Part shown: piece by piece, positions 53,298 through 62,507 of the stretch
Numbering within the stretch: the first letter of the stretch is position 1
Layout: each line of letters begins with the position of its first letter
NCBI RefSeq assembly: GCF_028745505.1
Contig: NZ_JAQZZL010000002.1
Span: 248,001 to 312,000 of the forward strand
DNA length: 64,000 nucleotides
Direction: 5' to 3'
From: Lentisphaera marina
Lineage (GTDB): Bacteria; Verrucomicrobiota; Lentisphaeria; Lentisphaerales; Lentisphaeraceae
Program-made: the position numbers and the translations under genes
Notes under the pieces: generated by a model
Told to the model about the DNA's origin: nothing
Seen by the model: the letters and a program-made list of their open reading frames with translations, nothing else
The model's database searches: none

Positions 53298-54254
53298 ATG
53301 TCTGTTTTTTTAGTTACAGGGGTAGCTGGGTTCATAGGGTCTTTTGTAGCAAAACGCCTTTTAGATCAAGGGCATCAAGTTGTTGGAGTTGATAACTTGA
53401 ATGATTATTACTCTGTGGATCTTAAAAAGCACCGATTAGAAATGCTGGCGGACCATGATAATTTTGATTTTTTTAAGCTTGATATAGCTGATGACCAACA
53501 ATTAGAGCTGGTTTTTCAATCATATAATTTTTCCAAAGTAATACATTTGGCAGCACAAGCAGGTGTTAGATATTCCATTGAGAACCCGAAGGTTTATACT
53601 GAATCTAATTTACTTGGTTTCGCTAATATTTTAGAGTGTTGTCGAAATTATAAAGTTGATCATTTACTTTTTGCTTCAAGCTCTTCCGTTTATGGAAATG
53701 ATTGTAAAGTACCTTTTTCTACAAAGGCCAAGTTAGACAACCCTGTTTCATATTATGCTGCGACTAAAAAAGCTAATGAACTTATGGCGGCATCATACGT
53801 AAATTTATATAAACTAAAATGTACGGCGATGCGTTTTTTTACAGTTTATGGACCCATGGGGCGACCTGATATGGCTATGATGATTTTTGCTAATGCCATG
53901 AAAGAACATAAGAGTATAAAGGTGTTTAATAATGGTGATTTGAGTAGAGACTTTACTTACATCGATGATGTTGTCGAATGTGTAATTAAATTAATGAATA
54001 ATGCCCCTGCAGGATATGAAGTATTTAATGTAGGGCGGGGTGCGCCAACAAAATTATTAGATTTTATTAATGAACTTGAACAATGCTTTGGGTATGAGGC
54101 TAAAAAAGAATTTTTAGATATGCAGGCTGGTGATGTCTATCGCACTTATGCAGACACATCGCATTTAGAAAAGATAATAAAATTTAAACCTCAAACTAGT
54201 TTGAATGATGGTGTTAGAAAGTTTTTTCAATGGTTTATGAGTTATTATCAATGA
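53298..54254 (+). CDS. UDP-glucuronate 4-epimerase-like SDR
   Basis: 318 aa. Seen: VTGVAGFIGSFVAKRLLDQGH, GVDNLNDYYSVDLKKHRLEML near residues 30-50, HLAAQAGVRYSIENP near 80, ASSSSVYGNDCKVPF near 123, YYAATKKANELMA near 147 (YxxxK), and RFFTVYGPMGRPDMA near 175. These are the signatures of UDP-GlcA 4-epimerase. Supplies UDP-galacturonate. Free-standing with a 61-base gap after it. Confidence 0.93.
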   Translation: MSVFLVTGVAGFIGSFVAKRLLDQGHQVVGVDNLNDYYSVDLKKHRLEMLADHDNFDFFKLDIADDQQLELVFQSYNFSKVIHLAAQAGVRYSIENPKVYTESNLLGFANILECCRNYKVDHLLFASSSSVYGNDCKVPFSTKAKLDNPVSYYAATKKANELMAASYVNLYKLKCTAMRFFTVYGPMGRPDMAMMIFANAMKEHKSIKVFNNGDLSRDFTYIDDVVECVIKLMNNAPAGYEVFNVGRGAPTKLLDFINELEQCFGYEAKKEFLDMQAGDVYRTYADTSHLEKIIKFKPQTSLNDGVRKFFQWFMSYYQ

Positions 54255-54315
54255 ATAAAGATCTATATAGTTATTAAACTAAAATCAAAAGATTATGTAA
54301 TCAATTGGAGGCTTT

Positions 54316-55527
54316 ATGAGTTTCAAGTGTCGAGTGTGTGATTCTGTCAATATGGAACCCGTTATTGATTTGGGTATTCAACCTTGGTGTAATGATTTTT
54401 TGACTCCTGAACAAGTGGGCAAAGAACCTTCCTACCCTTTAAATGTGGTTTATTGCCATCAGTGTACAACGGCTCAGCTGGATTATACAGTCCCTAAAGA
54501 GGTCATGTTTGGCGACCACACATACCTTTCGGGAATCACCAAGTCATTGAGTGATCATTTCAAGAAAATGGCGATTGAAGCTAATGATCGTTTTTGTGAG
54601 AATAAAGATGAGAAATCAGTGCTTGATATCGGTTCAAATGATGGAACACAGTTACAACATTATAAAAAACTCGGTTTCGATATCCTCGGGGTCGAAAGCT
54701 CTGTGGGGACCGCCACGATTGCGAATGAGCGAGGTCTCAAGACGATAAATGCTTTTTATAATCTAGAGACAGCGAAAGAGATGGGTAAAAAATTTGATAT
54801 CATCAATGCCTCTGGAGTTTTCTTTCACTTAGAAGAGTTACACTCAGTTGTTAAAGCAGTAAAATTTAATCTTAATGAGGACGGTGTGCTCATAGTACAA
54901 TTTCTCTACATGAAATCAATTGTAGAGAATTGTGCCTTTGATCAAATCTATCATGAGCATCTTTTGTATTATAGCCTTAAAACTCTAAAAACTTTACTTA
55001 ATCGCCATGGGCTCGATATTTTTGATGCTTATTTAGCGCCTATTCATGGAGGCTCAGTAATGGCTTTTGTGTCTCATACGGAATCAAATCGCCCAAAGAC
55101 AGAGCGTTATCAAGCTATGGTTCAAGAAGAAGAAGAATGTGATTTTAATTCTATTAAAACGTATAAAGATTTTAATCGTCGCATTCAGGCGATGAAACAG
55201 GAAAACTTAGCTTTCTTAAGAAGTCGTAAAGCGGAAGGGAAGAAAATCTTTGGTCTTGGCGCCCCGGTAAAAGGTAATACAATGCTGAACTTTTTTGGTG
55301 TTAACACGGATTTACTTGATTGCCTAACTGAAAAAAATAAACTTCGAGATGGGCTTTATTCGCCGGGGATGCATATCCCCATTGTTATGGAAGATGAACA
55401 CTTAGTTCACCCAGATGTTTATTATGTCTTAGCGTGGAACTTTAAGAAAGAAATCCTTAAAAATAATCAAAATCTTATTGATCAGGGGATCGAGTTTTTC
55501 TTTCCTGTTGATCCTGAGGAATTATAA
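54316..55527 (+). CDS. Nucleotide-sugar C-methyltransferase-like protein
   Basis: 403 aa with a good GGAG ribosome site. Seen: an N-terminal zinc-binding domain (CRVCDSVN and CHQCTTAQ), a SAM-binding motif SVLDIGSNDGTQL near residue 98, the catalytic-type IYHEHLLYY near 215, and a C-terminal domain with FGLGAPVKGNTMLNFFGV. Three-part Methyltransf_13/23/14 architecture known from TylC3/TcaB9-type C3-methyltransferases acting on 4-keto sugars. Implies a branched methyl sugar; the 4-keto donor could come from the SDRs here. Confidence 0.88.
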   Translation: MSFKCRVCDSVNMEPVIDLGIQPWCNDFLTPEQVGKEPSYPLNVVYCHQCTTAQLDYTVPKEVMFGDHTYLSGITKSLSDHFKKMAIEANDRFCENKDEKSVLDIGSNDGTQLQHYKKLGFDILGVESSVGTATIANERGLKTINAFYNLETAKEMGKKFDIINASGVFFHLEELHSVVKAVKFNLNEDGVLIVQFLYMKSIVENCAFDQIYHEHLLYYSLKTLKTLLNRHGLDIFDAYLAPIHGGSVMAFVSHTESNRPKTERYQAMVQEEEECDFNSIKTYKDFNRRIQAMKQENLAFLRSRKAEGKKIFGLGAPVKGNTMLNFFGVNTDLLDCLTEKNKLRDGLYSPGMHIPIVMEDEHLVHPDVYYVLAWNFKKEILKNNQNLIDQGIEFFFPVDPEEL

Positions 55528-56462
55528 TGAAATACTTTATCACTGGAGCAACGGGGTATTTAGGACAGCATTTAGTCGCCGCCTTACGAACTAAGGGACA
55601 TGAAATTACTGCAGTTGGTTCAAAAGATTGTGATTTAAGTCACGAGCAGAGACTCGATAAATTTTCAGAAACAACATATGATGAAATCATTCATTTAGCG
55701 GCATGGACACAGGCAGGTGATTTTTGCTTATATCACCCAGGAGAGCAATGGTTAATAAACCAGAGAATCAATACTAATATTTTGGCTTGGTGGCAAGGAG
55801 CACAACCACAAGCTCGTTTAACTTGTATGGGTACGAGTTGCGCTTATTCCCCTGACTTTCCTCTTGAAGAAAAATATTATATGGCTGGAGAGCCGATTGA
55901 TAGTTTATATACTTATGCGATGACAAAGCGCATGCTCTACAGTGGACTTAAAGCCTTAAATAAACAATATGGCTTGAGGTATATGTGCTTTGTTCCTTCA
56001 ACGTTATATGGGCCTGGATATCACACAGATGGTCGACAAATGCATTTTATTTTCGATTTAATTCGAAAAATCATTCGTGGAAAACTCTATGGCGAAACAG
56101 TGACGCTGTGGGGAGATGGCCATCAAAAACGCGAGTTAGTATATGTGGGAGACTACATTCGTGCGATGTGCCAATTGATGAATCAGTGTGACAATCAACT
56201 CATTAACATTGGAGCTGGTGCGGAGCATAGTATACGTGAGTTTGCATCATTAATTTGTGATAAGGTTGGTTACGATTTTGATGATATCCAATTTGATACA
56301 AGTAAATATGTTGGTGCAAAATCTAAGTTTCTGGATACAAGAAAATTAGATGAGACCATTCCAGATTTTCAAAGAACTTCATTACGAGATGGGCTAAATA
56401 TGACCATTGATTGGTTCATTGATCATAAAGACACAATCTTTAATAATATGGCTGATTCATGA
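55527..56462 (+). CDS. Fcl/WcaG-like SDR reductase/epimerase
   Basis: 311 aa. Seen: ITGATGYLGQHLVAAL, HLAAWTQAGDFCLYHP near residue 55, TCMGTSCAYSPDFPLEE near 100 with Cys in the GDP-fucose-synthase-like position, and YTYAMTKRMLYSG near 131 (YxxxK), VPSTLYGPGYHTDGRQMHF and KRELVYVGDYIRAM. Known: similar reductases/epimerases finish GDP-6-deoxy-heptoses or GDP-fucose. Next gene is HddA, so a heptose substrate is likely. Shares one base with the previous stop. Confidence 0.8.
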   Translation: MKYFITGATGYLGQHLVAALRTKGHEITAVGSKDCDLSHEQRLDKFSETTYDEIIHLAAWTQAGDFCLYHPGEQWLINQRINTNILAWWQGAQPQARLTCMGTSCAYSPDFPLEEKYYMAGEPIDSLYTYAMTKRMLYSGLKALNKQYGLRYMCFVPSTLYGPGYHTDGRQMHFIFDLIRKIIRGKLYGETVTLWGDGHQKRELVYVGDYIRAMCQLMNQCDNQLINIGAGAEHSIREFASLICDKVGYDFDDIQFDTSKYVGAKSKFLDTRKLDETIPDFQRTSLRDGLNMTIDWFIDHKDTIFNNMADS

Positions 56463-57448
56463 TTATTTCACAAACCCCTTTACGTATCAGTTTTCTTGGT
56501 GGAGGAACTGATTATCCACCTTATTTCAAGCGTCATGGTGGCGCGACATTGTCAACTACTATTGATAAATATGTGTATGTGACGGTGAATACTTTAACGA
56601 GGTTTTTCGAACATAAGCTTGGTGTTCATTATGGTAATGTTGAAAAAGTTATTGATATTGATGACTTAGAACATCCTGCAGTTCGTGAATGTTTAAAATA
56701 TCTAGGTATGGATCAAGGGTTAGAAATTCATATTATGAGTGACCTTCCTGCGCGTACAGGGCTAGGATCTTCATCTAGTTTCACCGTCGGTCTACTCAAT
56801 GCACTTTATACGATGAAGCAAGATCCTCGCGACGCTGTGACTTTGGCGATGAAATCTATTCATGTTGAGCAGGAATTAATTGGTGAACGAGTCGGTAATC
56901 AGGATCAATGTGCAGCGGCATTTGGTGGGTTTAATAAAACTGTGTTTAATAAAGATGGAACTTGTGAAGTTCAAGTAGTCCAAATGACGGAGCAAAGAAA
57001 AGCTAAGTTGAACTCGCGTTTATTGATGTTTTATACGGGTATTCAGCGTTATGCAGATGATGTTTTAGATGAACAGATCAAACGAACTCAAGAAAAAGAA
57101 ATGGATGATGTTTTACAAGAAATGATGACTTTAGTGGATAAAGGCTTAGGAATTCTTGAAGATGAAAATAGAAATCTTGATGAATTTGGGTCATTACTCC
57201 ATCAAGGGTGGGTACTCAAAAAGCAATGTTCTTCAAAAATCACTAATCTTCTGATTGACGAGTATTATGACAAGGCTTGTCAGGCAGGTGCTCTAGGTGG
57301 TAAATTGCTCGGTGCCGGAGGAGGGGGTTTTTTACTCATGTATGTACCTGAAGGTAAAGAAGAAAGTGTGAAGCAAGCTTGCCAAGATTTGCAAATGGTA
57401 TCCTTTAACTTTGAATCTCGTGGTTCGAATATAATATATGAAGATTAA
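56459..57448 (+). CDS. hddA: HddA-like D-glycero-D-manno-heptose 7-phosphate kinase (GHMP family)
   Basis: 329 aa. Seen: SQTPLRISFLGGGTDYPPYF at the N-terminus, phosphate-binding PARTGLGSSSSFTVGLLNAL near residues 97-116, and GKLLGAGGGGFLLMYV near 280-295. Known: HddA phosphorylates heptose-7-phosphate at C1 in the GDP-heptose route. GmhA at 36759 and HddC at 52575 complete three of four steps; the bisphosphatase may be the HAD at 41662. ATGA overlap with the previous gene. Confidence 0.9.
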   Translation: MIISQTPLRISFLGGGTDYPPYFKRHGGATLSTTIDKYVYVTVNTLTRFFEHKLGVHYGNVEKVIDIDDLEHPAVRECLKYLGMDQGLEIHIMSDLPARTGLGSSSSFTVGLLNALYTMKQDPRDAVTLAMKSIHVEQELIGERVGNQDQCAAAFGGFNKTVFNKDGTCEVQVVQMTEQRKAKLNSRLLMFYTGIQRYADDVLDEQIKRTQEKEMDDVLQEMMTLVDKGLGILEDENRNLDEFGSLLHQGWVLKKQCSSKITNLLIDEYYDKACQAGALGGKLLGAGGGGFLLMYVPEGKEESVKQACQDLQMVSFNFESRGSNIIYED

Positions 57449-58643
57449 CAATATTATAATCGCAGAAAATAGTCTAGAAAATTTTTCAGGCCATTTTTTT
57501 GAGTATACTAATGCTTTATGGGAGTATTTACGTCGTTCTTCATGCGTAGAGGTTTTGGCCAATAAAAATGTAAGCGCAGAGATTCAAAATCAAGTGGGAG
57601 CTCGACCTCATTTTAGTGAGAGGTTCTGGTTCGATCCCACTCTACCCGATTCCATTCCTCGAAAGTTACGTCGCTTTTATAAGTATCATACACTTGCCAA
57701 ACAAACAGCAATTGAACTCGAAGAATTAAGTCAACAAAATGAAGTTGATTCGGACACATTAATAATTTTTCCAACAGCAGTCCATAATACCGTAAAAGCT
57801 ATCTGCCATTGGCTGATAGGAATTAAGTATGAAAAGCGTCCAAAGGTGGTAGTGGTTTTTCACTTTGCTCTTAAAGACGGGGACAAATTCAATCCTACGA
57901 CTCGCTATTATAAAAAAGCTCTGAAGATGATTTCTCAATTCGGTCTCGACAAAAATGTGTATCTTTTTACGGATAGTTACTTCTTAAAAGCTGAATATGA
58001 ATTGATCACTAATTTATCCCTAAGAGTTTTACCAATACCACATACGCATTGGTCTGAATCACCACGACGAGATCTTAATTCCCTGAATATTGTTTATTTG
58101 GGTAATGCTCGCTTAGAAAAAGGTTTTTGTTTATTATCTGATGCCATTAGTTATATACTAAAGAATAGCAAACAAAATATAGGCTTTGAAATTCAAGCAG
58201 GTAATTTCTCGGGGGGGGCAAATTGTCCGATTAGAAAAGAAGTGGATAAATTAGAGTCAATTTCCCAAGTAAGCATTCATGATAAGGCTCTTTCTAGTGA
58301 AGCTTATGAAGATCTTTTAGCGCGAGCGGATATCGTTCTCTTACCCTATGTTGGTAATCAATATAAAAGTGGCACGTCGGGTATTTGTTGCGAAGCGATT
58401 GCTTCTGCAAAGGCTATTGTTGTCCCTGCAAACACCTGGCTAGAAGCTCAGTTGCATGAATTCGGAGAAGGTGAATCATTCAATGAATATAGTGCAATAG
58501 GAATTGCACAAGCAACTTGTAAATTAATCGAGAACTATGAAGCACTTGAGAATAGGCTAGCTATAAAAGCTGAGGCCTATAGGAAGTACCATAGTGTTGA
58601 GAATTATTTTACGATCATGATGCAGGAAATTGACGAAACATGA
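57438..58643 (+). CDS. GT4-like glycosyltransferase
   Basis: 401 aa. Seen: NNIIIAENSLENFSGHFFEY at the start, a C-terminal GT-B domain with VYLGNARLEKGFCLLSDAI near residue 217, ALSSEAYEDLLARADIVLLPY near 285 and KSGTSGICCEAIASAKAIVV near 310 (donor-binding Glu). The N-terminal half is divergent. Transfers a sugar during repeat-unit assembly. Overlaps HddA by 11 bases and the next gene by four. Confidence 0.85.
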   Translation: MKINNIIIAENSLENFSGHFFEYTNALWEYLRRSSCVEVLANKNVSAEIQNQVGARPHFSERFWFDPTLPDSIPRKLRRFYKYHTLAKQTAIELEELSQQNEVDSDTLIIFPTAVHNTVKAICHWLIGIKYEKRPKVVVVFHFALKDGDKFNPTTRYYKKALKMISQFGLDKNVYLFTDSYFLKAEYELITNLSLRVLPIPHTHWSESPRRDLNSLNIVYLGNARLEKGFCLLSDAISYILKNSKQNIGFEIQAGNFSGGANCPIRKEVDKLESISQVSIHDKALSSEAYEDLLARADIVLLPYVGNQYKSGTSGICCEAIASAKAIVVPANTWLEAQLHEFGEGESFNEYSAIGIAQATCKLIENYEALENRLAIKAEAYRKYHSVENYFTIMMQEIDET

Positions 58644-59803
58644 AAAAAATAGCAGTAGTTTTACCTTCAATGCAGGGAGGAGGCTGTGAACGAGCCGTGT
58701 CCTTATTATTACCTGTGTTAGTGAAGCGTTTTCAAATAAGCTTGATCTTGCATGAAGCGAGAATTAATTATGAGATTCCTTCAGAGGTTGAAATCATAGA
58801 TTTGAAAGGAGATATTTCTGCTGAGCATTCAATTTTATTTAAAATCAAACGCTTTTTTAATAGGATTTTTATTCTCAGGAAGGTTTTGAAAGAAAGATCT
58901 TTTGATCTCGTCTTTTCTTTTATAGACCTAAATAATGTGACCTCATATATAGCCTGGCGTTTAGCGGGATCTCAATGCAAATTCTGTTGTACAGAACAAA
59001 CGCTTTGCAAAGAGTTTTTTGATAATAATCAAATGGCGAACAATAAGCAATACCTTATGAAGTTGTTAATTTCTTATGTGTATAAAAGAGCCAGCCGTGT
59101 AGTTCTTCTCTCGCATTCGATGGAAAGTTATTTGAGCAGTGAATTTAACATAAAGAGAGATTTTGATGTTATCTACAATGGTATTGATAAAGAAGTATTT
59201 AATAGAGTTGGCGAGACAGAACTAGGGCTTACTCTAGAAGAGATTTTCATGAAAGCCCCAATGCGATTTATCAATATTGGGCGCCTTGATGTTTGCCAAA
59301 AGAATCAAGAGTTTCTCATTAGACTTTTTCCAAAAATTAAAGAAACTTACCCTGAAGTCCAGCTATTCTTTCTTGGGGAAGGTGAAAATCGTCCCGTTTT
59401 GGAGGACTTAATAAGTGAGTTGAATCTGGATGAGACTGTCCATTTGCTGGGGTGGAAAAATGATTTAGCAGCTTATATGCGTCATGCTGATCTGCTTCTC
59501 CACTGTGCCTATTATGAAACCTTTGGGAATGTCCTCATAGAGACGATAGCCACGGGGACTCCAGTAGTGACGACAAATTGTAATGCTGTGATCCCTGAGA
59601 TCCTTCAAAAGGGAGAGTATGGATATATCGTTGAATCTTACGATGAGCTTGAATATTTGAATGCAATAAATGCCGCCATGAAAAAGAAGGATGATGAGAA
59701 CTACAGCCAAAAAATATCTGATTATGCGCGTACTAAATTTGCCATTGAGCATATCCAAGCCGAATATTTGAAGCTGTGTAATGAAGTGATATATCGTGAA
59801 TGA
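58640..59803 (+). CDS. GT4-family glycosyltransferase
   Basis: 387 aa. Seen: VVLPSMQGGGCERAVSLLLPVL at the N-terminus (acceptor-side Gly motif), VIYNGIDKEVFN near residue 178, FINIGRLDVCQKNQEFLI near 210 and YYETFGNVLIETIATGTPVVTTN near 290-312 (GT4 EX7E motif). GT-B fold, retaining enzyme. Donor and acceptor unknown. Confidence 0.92.
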   Translation: MKKIAVVLPSMQGGGCERAVSLLLPVLVKRFQISLILHEARINYEIPSEVEIIDLKGDISAEHSILFKIKRFFNRIFILRKVLKERSFDLVFSFIDLNNVTSYIAWRLAGSQCKFCCTEQTLCKEFFDNNQMANNKQYLMKLLISYVYKRASRVVLLSHSMESYLSSEFNIKRDFDVIYNGIDKEVFNRVGETELGLTLEEIFMKAPMRFINIGRLDVCQKNQEFLIRLFPKIKETYPEVQLFFLGEGENRPVLEDLISELNLDETVHLLGWKNDLAAYMRHADLLLHCAYYETFGNVLIETIATGTPVVTTNCNAVIPEILQKGEYGYIVESYDELEYLNAINAAMKKKDDENYSQKISDYARTKFAIEHIQAEYLKLCNEVIYRE

Positions 59804-60638
59804 AAATACAATCGACTGTCCTCTTTGTGGTTCGGAGGTCGAAACTGCGATTATAGTTTTAAACTCATTCCTTTCTACTGAAGGTGAGCATGAGCTTAAG
59901 TCTTGTAAGAGCTGTGGATTTGCCTTTCGTGTTCAATTGCCTAATCAATCGAGTAAAGATGTGGATATGAATAAGTTGGGTTTAGTTTACGGAGATTACA
60001 CGGCAGGGACAGATACGATAAATGAGCGCATGATGAAGCGGGTAAAAAATATAGCCAAATTATATGGGCCTGAACCACGCTTGTTAGATGTGGGGTGTGG
60101 TTCAGGACAACTTATTCAATTTGCCAATGATAATGGCTGGCAGGCCTGCGGGACGGAATTGAATGGTCAATCGACGGATGAACGAATTTTCCCTGTCGAT
60201 ATTTGCACTGCAGATTTACCTGGTCATAGCCGCGCCAGCTTTGATTTGGTTCATTGTCATCATGTGCTTGAGCATGTATCGGACCCAAAAGCTTTTTTAA
60301 TCGCCCTCGCTTCTTATGTAAAGCCCGGTGGGTATCTATGTGTTGAAGTTCCCAATGAATTGGAGTCATTGGCTTCACAAATTAAGCGTTTACTAGGAAA
60401 GAAATATAATGGTGCCACAGCTTATTTTGAGCATTTAAATTTTTTCTCTCCCACAACATTTCAATATTTAATGGGGGCTCTCCCAGGCTTTGATACTACT
60501 TATTTAAGAACTCCATTTATTGGCTACGGTTATTCCTTTGCGCATGCTTTCTTTGATCGTTTTCAGGTTTTGATAAGTAAAGGTGCAGTTATTGAATTTT
60601 TAACCCAGAAAGAGTTTGAATTGGATGGTGAAAAATGA
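59796..60638 (+). CDS. Class I SAM methyltransferase with N-terminal zinc ribbon
   Basis: 280 aa, GTG start inside the previous gene. Seen: zinc-ribbon pairs CPLCGS and CKSCGF (residues 7-42), motif I RLLDVGCGSGQLIQFA near 90, and DLVHCHHVLEHVSDP near 152, GGYLCVEVPNE near 180. Possibly methylates a lipid-linked glycan or caps the chain. Followed by a second enzyme with the same design. Confidence 0.85.
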   Translation: MNENTIDCPLCGSEVETAIIVLNSFLSTEGEHELKSCKSCGFAFRVQLPNQSSKDVDMNKLGLVYGDYTAGTDTINERMMKRVKNIAKLYGPEPRLLDVGCGSGQLIQFANDNGWQACGTELNGQSTDERIFPVDICTADLPGHSRASFDLVHCHHVLEHVSDPKAFLIALASYVKPGGYLCVEVPNELESLASQIKRLLGKKYNGATAYFEHLNFFSPTTFQYLMGALPGFDTTYLRTPFIGYGYSFAHAFFDRFQVLISKGAVIEFLTQKEFELDGEK

Positions 60639-61441
60639 CACGCTTATGCCCTTTATGTGAATGTTCCACCTATCAAGATTTTAAGGTTTTGGATCATCGT
60701 GTAATAGTAAAATGCCAGGCCTGCGAATTTGTCTATACCAATTCATACTCTAGTAAGGCATTAAAAGAACATTATAAAAAACGATATTACAGCTCTAGTA
60801 CAGACCCGCGAATTGAACAATGGATTAATGATAAAGAACGCACATTTAAAGGCTTAGTAATTTCCGTTGTGAAAGCCTTTGCGAAAGACATTACATCTCT
60901 CCTTGATATAGGCTGTGGAACAGGTGGGTTTTTGATGTCTTTTAGTAAGCAGTCACCTAAAACTCAGCTTTTTGCTCTTGAGCAATCTAACGATGCGATT
61001 GAATCTCTTAAAAGGAGAATGCCATCACTTATTTTTAAGGGAGCACATTCGAATGATTTAAAAGGAGATGATCAATTATACGATGTAATTACCTTACTTC
61101 AGTGCTTAGAACACGTAGAGAATCCACAAAGTTTATGTGATGATATATACAACTCACTAAAACCTAATGGAATGTTATTTGTTACTGTTCCAAATAGGAA
61201 GTCTTATAAAGTTTTTTTAGAAGGTTTAGAGAAAGAAGATATGTGTTATGGTGATGAAACACATTTACAATTTTTCACTAAAAAGCATATAAGGCAGGTT
61301 TTACAAAATTCAGGTTTTAGTAAAATAGTTTGCCTTAGAGATTTTGGTAGGTCCGAGAGTCGGGGAATAATGTCTTTAATCCAGTTTGTATTTAGATTAT
61401 TAGGTATTTCCACAGAGTTAAGGTTTGTTGCGTTTAAATGA
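60635..61441 (+). CDS. Class I SAM methyltransferase with N-terminal zinc ribbon
   Basis: 268 aa. Seen: CPLCECS and CQACEF (residues 5-32), YKKRYYSSS segment, motif I SLLDIGCGTGGFLMSF near 87, and DVITLLQCLEHVENPQ near 150, LFVTVPNRKSYK near 185. Same architecture as the preceding gene but low similarity, and clearly AT-rich. The next gene is much richer in GC; the change falls at the four-base overlap near 61441. Confidence 0.85.
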   Translation: MTRLCPLCECSTYQDFKVLDHRVIVKCQACEFVYTNSYSSKALKEHYKKRYYSSSTDPRIEQWINDKERTFKGLVISVVKAFAKDITSLLDIGCGTGGFLMSFSKQSPKTQLFALEQSNDAIESLKRRMPSLIFKGAHSNDLKGDDQLYDVITLLQCLEHVENPQSLCDDIYNSLKPNGMLFVTVPNRKSYKVFLEGLEKEDMCYGDETHLQFFTKKHIRQVLQNSGFSKIVCLRDFGRSESRGIMSLIQFVFRLLGISTELRFVAFK

Positions 61442-62505
61442 AAATCTTTTATTTAATTACAGAGCTCTATGAGGGAGGGGCTGAAAATTCCCTCTTTCAG
61501 ACCGCTTGTGAACTCAAAAAGTGCGGCCATGAGCTTCAGGTGGCCTGCCTCTTTGGCGGCGATGGCGCGGTGGCGGAGAAATTGCGCCAGGCGCAAATAC
61601 CAGTTTATTGCCTCGAGGTGAACTCACTAACGAGTCTGGTAAAAATGTTTGGCTTGAAGAAATTGATTCGTCAGTTTCAGCCTGATCTGGTCCACTCCTG
61701 GCTCTTTCACGCGAATTTTATTTCGCGTCTCATGGTGCCGGCAAAAATCCCCCTCTGTTGCGGGATCCGTGTACTCGAGCCGCGCGAGTCGCATAAAGTG
61801 CTCGATCGCCGCCTGCAGCAGCGCATCAATCGTGTTTTCTGTGTCTCGCCTGCGATTCGCAATTTCGCCGTGCAGGAACTTCTCTTCGATCCCCAAAAAT
61901 GCTTTTATATCGGCAATGGAATAAGTTTGGTGGATTACGATCAAGCTCGTTCAGCTCAGAGGTTTTCAGACAACCTACTGCGCGGTATTTGCATCGCCCG
62001 AAAAGTAGAGCAAAAAGGACTCGATATCTTACTCGAGGCCCTCGGGCAGCTGCCTCACTCATTAAAATGGCATTGGACTTTTATCGGTGATAATCCCGAT
62101 CCTGAGCACGAAGCGCAGTTAAAAGAGTTAATTGCGAAATACTCTTTAGAGGGAAAAGTCACCTGGTTGCCGGGCTTACAACGAAATGAAGTTACTCAGC
62201 ACTTGGCTAAGGCAGATGTGATGGCGCTGCCATCTCGCTGGGAAGGACAGGCGAATGTCGTTTTGGAGTGCATGGCGGCCGGGGTACCGGTGTTGGCCTC
62301 AGAGAATTCGGGTTATGAGGAAAGCGACCCGTTCATGCTGGTCAGGCCGAATTTTGCAGAGAATTGGAGGCAGGCGCTGATTTCGATAATTGAGAATAAA
62401 AACTCACTTGGCGATCTGCAGAAGAAAGCAAATTTCTGGGTCAAGCAACGCTCCTGGCAGGGGATAGCCGATGCCTACCTCAAGCATTATGAGGACTTAG
62501 TTTAG
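61438..62505 (+). CDS. GT4-family glycosyltransferase
   Basis: 355 aa. Seen: YLITELYEGGAENSLFQTACEL at the N-terminus, VHSWLFHANFISR near residue 85, FYIGNGISLVDY near 157 and ALPSRWEGQANVVLECMAAGVPVLASEN near 263-290 (EX7E). GT-B fold. GC content is visibly higher than in the neighbour before it, indicating a different origin. Confidence 0.92.
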   Translation: MKIFYLITELYEGGAENSLFQTACELKKCGHELQVACLFGGDGAVAEKLRQAQIPVYCLEVNSLTSLVKMFGLKKLIRQFQPDLVHSWLFHANFISRLMVPAKIPLCCGIRVLEPRESHKVLDRRLQQRINRVFCVSPAIRNFAVQELLFDPQKCFYIGNGISLVDYDQARSAQRFSDNLLRGICIARKVEQKGLDILLEALGQLPHSLKWHWTFIGDNPDPEHEAQLKELIAKYSLEGKVTWLPGLQRNEVTQHLAKADVMALPSRWEGQANVVLECMAAGVPVLASENSGYEESDPFMLVRPNFAENWRQALISIIENKNSLGDLQKKANFWVKQRSWQGIADAYLKHYEDLV

Positions 62506-62507
62506 TT

